Shown in pieces: positions 31,484-39,994 of a stretch of 64,000 nucleotides of DNA. The stretch spans positions 1 to 64,000 of the forward strand of contig NZ_JAGGOZ010000083.1 of assembly GCF_018614075.1 (NCBI RefSeq), in the 5' to 3' direction. The notes below the pieces were generated by a model. It made no database searches and was not told the DNA's origin. It saw only the letters and a program-made list of their open reading frames with translations. Every line of letters starts with the position of its first letter. Position 1 is the first letter of the stretch. The stretch is from Streptomyces sp. ISL-94 (lineage in GTDB: Bacteria > Actinomycetota > Actinomycetes > Streptomycetales > Streptomycetaceae). The position numbers and the translations under genes were made by a program.

Positions 31484-32192
31484 CGGTCGTCTCGACGGCC
31501 TCCTTCACCACGCCGAGGCCGCTGAGCACGCCCTCGCCGTTCTCCTGCTCCAGGAGCGCGAGCAGGATGTGCTCGGTGCCGACGAAGTCGTGGCCCAGGC
31601 GCAGCGCCTCGCGGAAGGTGAGCTCCAGGGCCTTCTTGGCGGACGCGTCGAAGGGGATCAGGTCGGGTACCTCCGCCTGGGCCGGGGACAGGACGGCGGC
31701 CGCGGCGGCGCGTACGTCGTCCGCCTCGACCCCCTGGGCGCGCAGGGCGAGGCCCGCGAGGCCCTCGGGCTCGGCCAGCAGGCCCAGGACCAGGTGCTCG
31801 GTGCGGATCTCGGTGCCGCCGGCGGCGCGGGCCTCGTTCTGCGCGGCCATGACGACGTTGCGGGCACGGGGAGTGAACCGGCCGAAGCCCTGGTTGGGGT
31901 CGAGGCCGGGGTCTCCCTCCTTGTCCGCCTTGGGGACGAAGCGCTTCTGGGCGGCCTGGCGGGTGACGCCCATGCTCCGGCCGATGTCGGTCCAGGAGGC
32001 GCCGGAGCGGCGGGCCTGGTCGACGAAGTGGCCGATGAGGTGGTCCGCCACGTCGCCGAGGTGCTCGGCGGCGACGACGGCGTCGCTGAGCTGCTCCAGG
32101 GTGTCGGTGTGGACCTGCTTGATGGCCTCGATGAGGTCGTCGAGGCGTACCGGATTCGTCATGCGAACGGGTTCCACGGAGGGATTCGTCAT
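31437..32192 (-). CDS. HTH / Clp N-domain protein (ClpC2-like)
   Basis: A 251-residue protein with an N-terminal helix-turn-helix (about 45-75, GASWTDIGRSMGVTRQAAQKRF) and two C-terminal Clp-N repeats (about 95-250; FTPRARNVVMAAQNEARA, TEHLVLGLL, TEHILLALLEQE). It has no AAA+ ATPase domain. Size and layout match mycobacterial ClpC2, an autorepressed protein that shields the ClpC1 N-domain from antibiotics (established in mycobacteria; inferred here). The ATG at 32192 has a consensus promoter seven bases upstream and is probably leaderless; ATG 32162 is an alternative. A perfect palindrome overlaps the promoter. It is divergent from recA. Confidence 0.82.
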   Translation of the reverse strand: MTNPSVEPVRMTNPVRLDDLIEAIKQVHTDTLEQLSDAVVAAEHLGDVADHLIGHFVDQARRSGASWTDIGRSMGVTRQAAQKRFVPKADKEGDPGLDPNQGFGRFTPRARNVVMAAQNEARAAGGTEIRTEHLVLGLLAEPEGLAGLALRAQGVEADDVRAAAAAVLSPAQAEVPDLIPFDASAKKALELTFREALRLGHDFVGTEHILLALLEQENGEGVLSGLGVVKEAVETTVSETLAVVLGGADGK

Positions 32193-32199
32193 GAGTGCA

Positions 32200-32231
32200 A
32201 CCGTAGGTTGACAGCCCAGGGGTGTCAACCT
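32200..32231 (-). promoter_or_regulatory. consensus promoter with palindromic operator for the HTH/Clp-N gene
   Basis: On the minus strand TTGACA, a 17-base spacer and TACGGT lie seven bases before the ATG. A perfect 9-bp inverted repeat AGGTTGACA / TGTCAACCT (plus-strand arms 32205-32213 and 32223-32231, spacer nine) covers the -35 box and the downstream end of the spacer. A third half-site-like GGTTGTCA follows at about 32234. The geometry suits autorepression by the HTH product. Confidence 0.75.
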
Positions 32232-32299
32232 CTGGTTGTCAGTTCGACCCGCGGTCCTGCGGCCTTGCGGGGCGGCTCCGGGGGTCCCGCGTGGCGAGC

Positions 32300-32329
32300 T
32301 TGACAGGGAAATCGAACATCCATTCTGAT
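32300..32329 (+). promoter_or_regulatory. recA promoter 1 with LexA-box-like site
   Basis: TTGACA (32300-32305) and TCTGAT (32324-32329) are separated by 18 bases. GAACATCCATTC (32314-32325) lies in the spacer and reaches the -10. It differs at one base from the SOS consensus GAAC-N4-GTTC, so LexA repression is likely. Confidence 0.65.
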
Positions 32330-32364
32330 GAGTTATCCACAGCCGAACCGGTCGTGGAGGCGCA

Positions 32365-32387
32365 TTGTCAGTGGCAGGCACTAGCGT
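32365..32387 (+). promoter_or_regulatory. recA promoter 2 of the RecA-NDp / PafBC type
   Basis: TTGTCAGTG (32365-32373), exactly eight bases, then TAGCGT (32382-32387). This matches the LexA-independent DNA-damage promoter motif TTGTCRGTG-N8-TANNNT known from mycobacteria and used by PafBC. Transcription would start about 36-40 bases before recA. Confidence 0.75.
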
Positions 32388-32430
32388 CAATGGCGTGAAG
32401 CGATCGACTCAAGCAAACCGGGTGGAACCC

Positions 32431-33549
<1,119 letters not shown>

Positions 33550-33552
33550 CCC

Positions 33553-34119
33553 GTGCGGGAGCAGGAAGGGGGCGGCGAGAGCCGGGGCGGCCGTGAAAGC
33601 CGCCAGGAACTGCCGCCCCAGAGCCCCGAGGAGCAGGCACGGGCGATCTGCCTGCGCCTGCTCACCGGGAGCCCGCGCACCCGGCGCCAGCTCGCGGACG
33701 CCCTGCACAAGCGGGGCATCCCCGAGGAGGTGTCGCAGCAGGTCCTCTCCCGGTACGAGGAGGTGGGCCTGATCGACGACGCCGCCTTCGCCGGAGCCTG
33801 GGTCGAGTCCCGGCACCGCGGCCGGGGTCTGGCCCGCCGGGCGCTCGCGCAGGAGCTCCGGACCAAGGGGGTGCACGCCACCCTCGTGGAGGAGGCGCTG
33901 GGTCAGCTCGACTCCGAGCAGGAGGAGCAGACCGCCCGGGAGCTCGTGGAGCGCAAGCTCCGCTCCACCCGCGGCCTGGAGCGCGACAAGCGGATCAGGC
34001 GCCTCGCCGGGATGCTCGCCCGCAAGGGTTACCCGGAGGGCATGGCCCTGCGGGTGGTCCGCCGCGCGCTGGAGTCGGAGGGCGAGGACACCGACGAACT
34101 CGGGTACCCGGGGGAGTGA
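33553..34119 (+). CDS. recX: RecX, regulator of RecA
   Basis: A 188-residue protein of the RecX family, which caps or disassembles RecA filaments. It has three helical repeats with motifs such as CLRLLTGSPRTRRQLADAL, YEEVGLIDDAAFA and RRLAGMLARKGYPEGMALRVV. The N-terminal 25 residues are Gly/Glu/Arg-rich and probably disordered. It begins at GTG three bases after the recA stop, indicating co-transcription. A TnpB element is inserted immediately downstream. Confidence 0.92.
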   Translation: MREQEGGGESRGGRESRQELPPQSPEEQARAICLRLLTGSPRTRRQLADALHKRGIPEEVSQQVLSRYEEVGLIDDAAFAGAWVESRHRGRGLARRALAQELRTKGVHATLVEEALGQLDSEQEEQTARELVERKLRSTRGLERDKRIRRLAGMLARKGYPEGMALRVVRRALESEGEDTDELGYPGE

Positions 34120-34201
34120 GCCGGTGGCCCCGAGTGGGGGCAGCCCCCGGGTGCAGACGCCGGGGTACGCCAGAGCAGGCTCGACCGAGGGGGTGGGCTG
34201 G

Positions 34202-35416
34202 ATGATCCGTGCGTACAAGTTCCTCATGCGGCCCACCGTGGGCCAGGCGATCGCGCTCGGCGAGATGCTGCGGGATCACTGCTCGCTCTACAATGGGGCG
34301 TTGCAGGAACGCCGCGACGCCTACCGGCACAGCTCGAAGACGAGCGTCAAGTACGGGATGCAGTCCGGGCAGCTCAAGGAGATCCGGGCGTTCGACCCGG
34401 AGCGTCAGGGCCGCTGGTCGTTCTCCTCGCAGCAGGCGACGTTGCGCCGGCTCGACAAGGCGTTCTCCGCGTTCTTCCGCCGGGTCAAGGCCGGGGACAC
34501 CCCCGGCTACCCGCGCTTTCGGGGTGTGAACTGGTTCGACACGGTGGAGTTCCCGAAGGACGGGGACGGCTGCCGGTGGAACTCGACTCCGCACGATCCG
34601 GTCACCCGCGTCCGCTTCCAGGGCGTCGGGCACGTGAAGGTCAATCAGCACCGCGTTGTGGTCGGCAAGGTCAAGACCGTCTCGGTCAAGCGTGAGGGCC
34701 GTAAGTGGTTCGTCGTGCTGACCGCAGAGCAGGCACCGCCCGAGCCGCTGCCCGCCACCGGCAGTGTCGTCGGCGTCGACATGGGCATAGCGAACTTCCT
34801 CGCCGACTCGAACGGCGGCTTCGTCCCCAACCCGCGCCACGGACGCGCCGCTGCCGCGAAACTCGAAGCCGCGCAACAGGCCCTGTCCCGGTTCCCGCGT
34901 CGCAAGGCCAAGGATCGCACCGCCAACCATCAGCGCGCCGTGGAGAAGGTCGCGGGGCTGCACGGCAAGGTCCGTCGCCAGCGGCTCGATCACGCGCACA
35001 AGACCGCCCTCGGTCTGGTCCGTGAGCACGAGTTCATCGCGCACGAGGACCTCAAGATCCGCAACATGAGCAAGGCCCCCGCGCCGAAGCCCGACCCCGA
35101 CAAGCCGGGCGGCTTCCTGCCCAACGGGGCCGCTGCCAAGGCCGGGCTCAACCGCAGTATTGCCGATGCTGGATGGGGGGTGTTCCTGACGATCCTGCAC
35201 GCCAAGGCTGAGAGCGCCGGACGGGAAGTGATCGCCGTGGACCCCCGCAACACCTCCCGCGAGTGCCCCGAATGCGGGCACACCGCCAAGCAAAACCGGA
35301 CCACACAGGACAAGTTCCACTGCGTCGCCTGCGGCCACACCGCGCACGCCGACACAGTCGGAGCTGTCAACGTTCTACGGGCCGGGCTGGTCCGCCGCGA
35401 TGCCAACCCGGCATAG
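34202..35416 (+). CDS. tnpB: TnpB RNA-guided endonuclease
   Basis: A 404-residue TnpB with the RuvC catalytic triad visible: Asp in GVDMGIANFLADS, Glu in HEDLKIRNMS and Asp in HADTVGAVNVL. The zinc finger is CPECGHT ... HCVACGH. The N-terminal helix-turn-helix region begins RAYKFLMRPTVGQAIAL. All catalytic residues are present, so the protein appears intact. TnpB uses an RNA from the element's right end to cut matching DNA and restore the element (established for IS605/IS607). GAGGGGG is eight bases before ATG 34202. Confidence 0.93.
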   Translation: MIRAYKFLMRPTVGQAIALGEMLRDHCSLYNGALQERRDAYRHSSKTSVKYGMQSGQLKEIRAFDPERQGRWSFSSQQATLRRLDKAFSAFFRRVKAGDTPGYPRFRGVNWFDTVEFPKDGDGCRWNSTPHDPVTRVRFQGVGHVKVNQHRVVVGKVKTVSVKREGRKWFVVLTAEQAPPEPLPATGSVVGVDMGIANFLADSNGGFVPNPRHGRAAAAKLEAAQQALSRFPRRKAKDRTANHQRAVEKVAGLHGKVRRQRLDHAHKTALGLVREHEFIAHEDLKIRNMSKAPAPKPDPDKPGGFLPNGAAAKAGLNRSIADAGWGVFLTILHAKAESAGREVIAVDPRNTSRECPECGHTAKQNRTTQDKFHCVACGHTAHADTVGAVNVLRAGLVRRDANPA

Positions 35417-35452
35417 CGAGAAGCCCCCTCGTTTACGAGGGGGAGGAGTCAC
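35300..35452 (+). ncRNA. predicted TnpB guide RNA (omega-RNA) scaffold
   Basis: By analogy with ISDra2 and other TnpB loci, the 3' end of tnpB and the right-end hairpin (35424-35443) should form the scaffold, with guide sequence beginning about 35452-35453 in flanking DNA (GTGGACCCTCCGCC). The hairpin is seen directly; the 5' limit and processing are inferred. Confidence 0.5.
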
Positions 35453-35536
35453 GTGGACCCTCCGCCACAGGCGCAGGCGTACGTTGTTGCCGCATGCCCG
35501 CGAGCGAACCACGACTCCGCAGAGAGGGTCAATCGA

Positions 35537-37120
35537 TCACGTGGTCGGTGTCGGTGAGCTGGTCGGTGTCGTGGTCGGTGCCGGCAACCGGGACGCGGGC
35601 GCGCCCGCCCGGACCGTGTCCGCCGCCTCGTATAGCTCCGCCGGGCGGACCCCCGCGAAGGTCGCGGCCAGGTGCCCGTCCGGCCGGACCAGGAGCACGG
35701 TGTGCGCCGGGGCCCCCGGGTAGCCGTCCGCGACCAGCAGATCGGTGCGGACCGGCAGGGCGCTCACCGCCGCCGCGAGGCGGGGCATCAGGCCGGCGCC
35801 GAGCCAGTGGCGCCGGTCCCAGACTCCGGTGCCCGGCGCGACCAGGACCACCAGCAGCCGGCCCTGCCCCAGCAGGTCGCGCAGCGGCACCGTCGAGCCG
35901 TCGGGCGCGGTCACCGGTACGTTCGCCACCGGACCGCCCGGTTCCGTGGCCGTCGGGACCTCGCGTACGGCCACGGGCGGGGCGTACCTCGGCTCCGCGC
36001 CCAGCGGCCCCCGCCCCAGGTGCCCGTCCGTCAGGAGGGTCTCCCCCGTACGGGCGGCGCCCGGCAGGTAGGTGCGCAGGCCGCCCCCGCCGCGCAGCAC
36101 CGGCACCGCCTGGTCGGCCGCGCGCAGCCGGGAGGCGGCCGCCGTGCGCCGCTCGCCCTCGTAGCTGTCGAGCAGCTCCTCGGAGGCCCCCTGGTGCCAG
36201 GCCACCGCGAGCTTCCACGCCAGGTTCTCGGCGTCCCGGAGCCCCTCCTCGACCCCCTGCGTGCCGAGGGCCCCCAGCAGGTGCGCGGCGTCGCCGGCGA
36301 GGAAGGCGCGGCCGTCGCGCCAGCGCCGGGCCAGCCGGTGGTGCAGGGTGTACACCCCGGTGTCGATGAGGTCGTACGGGGGAGTCGTGCCCCCGCACCA
36401 CTCCCCGAGGGTGTCCCGGATGAGGGTCACGAGCATGTCGGGGGTGACGAGGTCCCCGCGCGCCGGGAGCAGCCAGTCCAGCCGCCACACCCCGTCGGGC
36501 AGCGGCCGGGAGGTGACCTCCTGCGGCGGGCTGCGGTGCAGCAGGGCCTCGCCGGGCCAGGGCAGTTCGGTGCGCAGCGCGGCCACGGCGTGCCGTTCCA
36601 CGGCGGTGCGACCGGGGAAGCGGATGCCGAGGAGCTTGCGCACGGTGGAGCGGGCGCCGTCGCAGCCGACCAGGTAACTCCCGCGCCACCACGTGGTCTC
36701 GGTGCCCCGGGTGTGCGCGGTGACCCCGTGGCCGTCCTGTTCGAGCGAGTCCATTCTGCTGTCGGTGACCAGCTGGACGAGGGGGTGCGCGGTGGCGGCC
36801 TCGCGCAGCCCGCGCGTCAGGGCGTGCTGCGGCAGGTGCAGCGGGGCCGGGTGGTCCTCGAAGGTGATCCGCTGGGCGGGCCGGCCGCGCCGCATGGTCC
36901 GCCAGGCGGCGAAGTACGTGCCCTCGTCGCGCAGGGTCGCGCAGCCCAGCCGGTGCGCCATGGCCGCCGTGTCGGCGTGCAGGACGACGGTCCGGGCAGG
37001 CCGGGGCTCCTCCTTGCCGGGCCCCTCGTCGAGCACGACGCAGGGCACGCCCGACCCGGCCAGGGCCAGGGACAGCGACAGTCCGACGGGCCCCGCGCCG
37101 ACGACGATCACCGGGTCCAT
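35537..37120 (-). CDS. FAD-dependent aromatic monooxygenase
   Basis: A 527-residue class A flavoprotein hydroxylase (PheA/TfdB type). It has the Rossmann motif GAGPVGLSL near the N-terminus, the DG motif GCDGARSTVRKLLG (about 155-168) and the FAD-ribityl motif FLAGDAAHLLGALGTQGVEEGLRDAENLAWKL. A C-terminal thioredoxin-like domain completes it. These enzymes hydroxylate phenols, polyketides or antibiotics; some inactivate rifamycins or tetracyclines, but the substrate here is not visible. GGGAG lies seven bases before ATG 37120. It is convergent with the TnpB element, and no pathway genes surround it. Confidence 0.85.
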   Translation of the reverse strand: MDPVIVVGAGPVGLSLSLALAGSGVPCVVLDEGPGKEEPRPARTVVLHADTAAMAHRLGCATLRDEGTYFAAWRTMRRGRPAQRITFEDHPAPLHLPQHALTRGLREAATAHPLVQLVTDSRMDSLEQDGHGVTAHTRGTETTWWRGSYLVGCDGARSTVRKLLGIRFPGRTAVERHAVAALRTELPWPGEALLHRSPPQEVTSRPLPDGVWRLDWLLPARGDLVTPDMLVTLIRDTLGEWCGGTTPPYDLIDTGVYTLHHRLARRWRDGRAFLAGDAAHLLGALGTQGVEEGLRDAENLAWKLAVAWHQGASEELLDSYEGERRTAAASRLRAADQAVPVLRGGGGLRTYLPGAARTGETLLTDGHLGRGPLGAEPRYAPPVAVREVPTATEPGGPVANVPVTAPDGSTVPLRDLLGQGRLLVVLVAPGTGVWDRRHWLGAGLMPRLAAAVSALPVRTDLLVADGYPGAPAHTVLLVRPDGHLAATFAGVRPAELYEAADTVRAGAPASRLPAPTTTPTSSPTPTT

Positions 37121-37137
37121 GATGTGGCTCCCGGTGT

Positions 37138-37165
37138 CCGGTATGTGATCACAGAACGTATGCAA
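37138..37165 (-). promoter_or_regulatory. promoter/operator of the monooxygenase gene
   Basis: On the minus strand TTGCAT (37165-37160) and TACCGG (37143-37138) are separated by 16 bases. The spacer carries a perfect 10-bp palindrome TGTGATCACA (37144-37153), a typical binding site for a dimeric regulator. No regulator gene is adjacent. Confidence 0.45.
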
Positions 37166-37642
37166 CCCACTGGAGGTGCCTGCGTCAAGTGACACCAGTC
37201 GGCGAGGTGGTACGAGGGTGCTACTTCCATCGGAATGCGGAAGACCGCTTCGCATGCGACCTATAGGCAGTCCACAGGTCTCTTGCGGAAGAAACTTCAG
37301 GCCATTCCGCGGCCGGAATTATCTCTTTCGAATTCCGGCCATTGTGTGGCTGAAATTCCTGCACTCGAAATTCGGCCAGCATGAGCTGGAATTGACTCTT
37401 TCAGTCACTCTGAAGGCAGGACAGGGGTCGCTTTGCCCCTTTGATTGCCCGCTGCGGTGTGCGATGCTCAAGTAATCCTCAGAAGACAGTTATCCCGCTT
37501 GCCCGACCCTGCTGATCGTGGAATTGTCATGAACGCACAGGGGGCAGAAACGGCCTCTGGGCAAGGGACGTGAGGCCTTGAGGGTTATGTCATTGCCATG
37601 CCGACCTCGACCTCTTACCACCGAGGGAGAAGGTGAAGAAAT
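37166..37642. other. AT-richer intergenic region with a perfect inverted repeat
   Basis: About 480 bases without a convincing gene, clearly lower in GC than its surroundings. It contains a perfect 10-bp inverted repeat GGCCGGAATT / AATTCCGGCC (37311-37320 and 37331-37340, ten-base loop) and TTGACT at about 37395. A promoter for the secreted-protein genes is expected here but cannot be fixed. Confidence 0.55.
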
Positions 37643-37999
37643 TTGCTGAAGAGTACTCGTACTCGCCGGACCGTCACCGCCCCGACAATCGGGCTGCTGT
37701 TGACCGGTCTCTTCTCGTACGGCGCCGGAGCGACTGCATCAGCCTCCGAAGTCGGCGCCTTAGCGCGGCCCACCGGTTGCCACTATGAGGTGCCTGGAAA
37801 TTACGGGTCGGTGGCTTGGTGCGACCACGACAACGGCGGCTCCTACCGAGCCATCGCCGTATGCAGGGATCCAGAAAGTGGGCAGGTGCAGCACTTCTAT
37901 GGGGGGTGGCTGCAGGTCGGATGGTCCAGCGCGTACTGTAACGGAACCTACCGAGCCATCTCCGCGGGTATCGAGACGTCCGTAAGCGACCACAGTTAA
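37643..37999 (+). CDS. small secreted cysteine protein (copy 1)
   Basis: 118 residues with a Sec-type signal peptide: basic start KSTRTRR, hydrophobic core IGLLLTGLFSYGAGA, and cleavage probably after ASASE or AxA near residue 35. The mature part has four cysteines spaced 13, 13 and 24 residues apart, suggesting two disulphides, and is rich in Tyr, Gly and Trp. The start is TTG 37643 after GAGGGAGAAGG. It is paralogous to the next gene. No known family is recognised. Confidence 0.65.
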   Translation: MLKSTRTRRTVTAPTIGLLLTGLFSYGAGATASASEVGALARPTGCHYEVPGNYGSVAWCDHDNGGSYRAIAVCRDPESGQVQHFYGGWLQVGWSSAYCNGTYRAISAGIETSVSDHS

Positions 38000-38034
38000 G
38001 AACAATCGGCTCGATCAAGGGAGAATTAGCGGTA

Positions 38035-38358
38035 GTGAAGAAGCTATATGCGGCGCTGTTTGCTGCCACGGTCACGGCAGTTTTCGGACTCCAAGGCACG
38101 GCCATTGCGGCCCCCGCCGGCTGGCCAGACGGGTGCTCCTACCGTCAAGGTCCGCCGGAGAGTAACGCCTGGCAGGCTGAATGCGATAATCCCAATGGTG
38201 GTCGATATAAGGCGACCGCCATTTGCTACCCCTACGATGGCGGCTCTCCGATCTATCACGAGCCAGCGGCCTGGACGACTGGTCGGGGGCCGTCCTATGC
38301 CTTCTGTCCGCCGAACACTGTTGTCAAGTCTGGCGGCATCGTCACAAGATCCTACTAG
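38035..38358 (+). CDS. small secreted cysteine protein (copy 2)
   Basis: 107 residues with signal peptide KKLYAALFAATVTAVFGLQGTAIA and likely cleavage at AIA-AP. The mature part has four cysteines spaced 15, 13 and 26 residues apart. Shared motifs with copy 1 are DNPNGGRYKATAIC versus DHDNGGSYRAIAVC, and a final Ser-rich beta segment. AAGGGAG precedes GTG 38035 by about 11 bases. It follows copy 1 after 35 bases, so both are probably one transcript ending at the hairpin at 38402. Confidence 0.7.
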   Translation: MKKLYAALFAATVTAVFGLQGTAIAAPAGWPDGCSYRQGPPESNAWQAECDNPNGGRYKATAICYPYDGGSPIYHEPAAWTTGRGPSYAFCPPNTVVKSGGIVTRSY

Positions 38359-38401
38359 CAAGTCGAGTCGCTCGGCAGAACTTGCGGGCCGAGTCGGCGA
38401 A

Positions 38402-38439
38402 ATGCGGCGTCCCATCGATTATTCGATGGGACGCCGCAT
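38402..38439 (+). terminator. terminator after the secreted protein pair
   Basis: A perfect 17-bp stem (38402-38418 with 38423-38439) and the loop TTAT. It lies 43 bases after the second gene. No T run follows. Confidence 0.75.
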
Positions 38440-38549
38440 CGATGGTGCCTCGCTGAGTCCCAGCGTCCACGAAGGTGACTGGCCGCCCAGTCTTTTCCCT
38501 GACTGGGATTTCGTAATTCGGCAGACACTTGTGTTGTGTTGGTCAGCTG

Positions 38550-38660
38550 TGGTGATTCGTGCTCTGCTGGGAGTTGGTGGCCGAAGTTGGAGTGAAGTCG
38601 GCGGGTGTTGCACCAGCCAGTGCCAGTGCGTCCGACGGAGAGTCGGACGTTGTGGTGTTG
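38550..38660 (-). pseudogene. degenerate IS3-family transposase fragment
   Basis: On the minus strand one frame reads NVRLSVGRTGTGW followed at once by CNTRRLHSNFGHQLPAEHE. These resemble two conserved parts of IS3-family OrfB integrases (S-x-G-R-T-G near the catalytic region, and YNTRRLHSxLGYxPPxEYE near the C-terminus), with the intervening catalytic region deleted. No start, DDE triad or terminal inverted repeats are seen. Confidence 0.55.
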
Positions 38661-39036
38661 TTCAGGCAGGCGGGGGTGTGACGGATGTCTGGCTGCCGCG
38701 GTCGGAAGAAGACGGCCGGGCTTTCCGCTGCGATGCTCCACCTCGGTGAACGGGTGAACTGTTCATCGGATCCCTCTCGCGAAGAGAGACATGGCCAATT
38801 TGAGGAACTCGATGTACTCCCCCAGAAGGGTTCTACCACCGACTCGGGTGCTGACTGGTCCCCTCGCAGGCACATTGCGCCCTCGGTCTTGGAATTTGGT
38901 GTGAACTCCCGCCTGTGCAGGGACTTCGGCAAGTTCCACATCGCGGACATCCCTCCCGGGGCACGACCTCGGATCTTCTGATGTACCCCAAAGCGAAGCA
39001 GCCCTATTGGGTCAAGCGATGCCGGTATAGACAACG
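38661..39036. other. gene-poor relic region
   Basis: About 375 bases between the IS3 relic and the glu terminator. Short open frames exist on both strands but none has codon bias, a ribosome-binding site or recognisable motifs. It is probably decayed mobile-element DNA. Confidence 0.5.
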
Positions 39037-39038
39037 CA

Positions 39039-39073
39039 GTGTGGTGCGGCGGATGAGATCCGCCGCACCACAC
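39039..39073 (-). terminator. terminator of the gluABCD operon
   Basis: A perfect 15-bp stem (39039-39053 with 39059-39073) and a five-base loop TGAGA, 28 bases beyond the gluD stop on the minus strand. Confidence 0.8.
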
Positions 39074-39100
39074 CTGTCACGCCAGTGTACTGACCGGGTG

Positions 39101-39994
39101 TCAGGGAGCCTTGCCCACGCCGGCCGCGCCGCCCGCGTCGACCTCGGCCACGTCGCCCTCAACCACGGCGCCGGTGCCCTTCTTCGACTGCCGCAGGCGC
39201 TTCTCCAGCCAGGAGGCCAGAGTGGTCAGGGCAAAATTCACCGCGACATACAGCAGGGCGATCACGACCATGGTCGCGATGGTGTTGCTGTAGTTGGCGG
39301 AGATCTGCCGGTTCATCGACATCAGGTCGGCGAAGCCGAGGACAGCGCCGCCGAGCGCCGTGTCCTTGAGGATCACCACGAGCTGGCTGACCAGTGCGGG
39401 CAGCATCGCTGTGACGGCCTGGGGGACCAGGACGTACGTCATGATCTGGCCCTTGCGCATACCGATCGCCTGGGCTGCGTCGGTCTGGCCGCGGGGTAGC
39501 GACAGGATGCCGGCCCGGACGATCTCGGCGATGACCGAGGCGTTGTACAGGACAAGACCGGTGACCACTGCGTAGAGCGGCCGCAGATCGGAGCTGACCG
39601 TTCCGAGCATGACGTACAGCGCGGAGCTGAAGATCATCAGAATCAGGACGGGGATGGCGCGGAAGAACTCCACGATCGCGCCGACCGGGACACGTACCCA
39701 CGCGTGGTCGGAGAGCCGGGCGATGCCGAGGAGTGCGCCGAGCGGCAGTGCGATCACCATGGCGATCACGCCGGCCTTGAGGGTCTCACCGAGGCCGGGC
39801 AGCAGGAACGTCGTCCAGATCTGGCTGTCCGTGACGAACGGGGACCACTTGTCGGCCGCGAGCTGGTTCTTATCGGCCATGCGGTCCAGGATCCACCACA
39901 GGGCCAGCGCGACGAGTACCGCGAAGACGCCGGTGTAGATCCAGTTGCGGAGCTTGGCCTTGGGGCCGGGGGGGTCGTAGAGAACGGAGCTCAT
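39101..39994 (-). CDS. gluD: glutamate ABC transporter permease GluD
   Basis: A 297-residue polar amino acid permease (HisM type). It has about five or six membrane helices and the EAA loop DAAQAIGMRKGQIMTYVLVPQA, which contacts the ATPase. The N-terminus includes a large extracytoplasmic loop after the first helix. It overlaps gluC by four bases (ATGA). With GluA, GluB and GluC it imports glutamate. The tail is rich in acidic and small residues. Confidence 0.92.
   Translation of the reverse strand: MSSVLYDPPGPKAKLRNWIYTGVFAVLVALALWWILDRMADKNQLAADKWSPFVTDSQIWTTFLLPGLGETLKAGVIAMVIALPLGALLGIARLSDHAWVRVPVGAIVEFFRAIPVLILMIFSSALYVMLGTVSSDLRPLYAVVTGLVLYNASVIAEIVRAGILSLPRGQTDAAQAIGMRKGQIMTYVLVPQAVTAMLPALVSQLVVILKDTALGGAVLGFADLMSMNRQISANYSNTIATMVVIALLYVAVNFALTTLASWLEKRLRQSKKGTGAVVEGDVAEVDAGGAAGVGKAP

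Larger units (their letters stand above)
34130..35452 (+). mobile_element. IS200/IS605-type element carrying only tnpB
   Basis: A single-gene element between recX and an FAD monooxygenase gene. The right end holds the hairpin CCCCCTCG-TTTA-CGAGGGGG (35424-35443) followed by AGGAGTCAC, the usual end of a TnpB right end and guide-RNA scaffold. The left end is uncertain; a GGGGG/CCCCC hairpin lies at 34136-34148. No TnpA tyrosine transposase is nearby, so it is probably non-autonomous. Boundaries are estimates. Confidence 0.7.

Noticed and set aside
37144..37153. CRP site
   Set aside because: TGTGATCACA lacks the six-base spacer of the CRP consensus TGTGA-N6-TCACA; a different dimeric regulator is more likely.
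38661..39073. Small genes in the relic region
   Set aside because: Frames on both strands lack codon bias, ribosome-binding sites and motifs.
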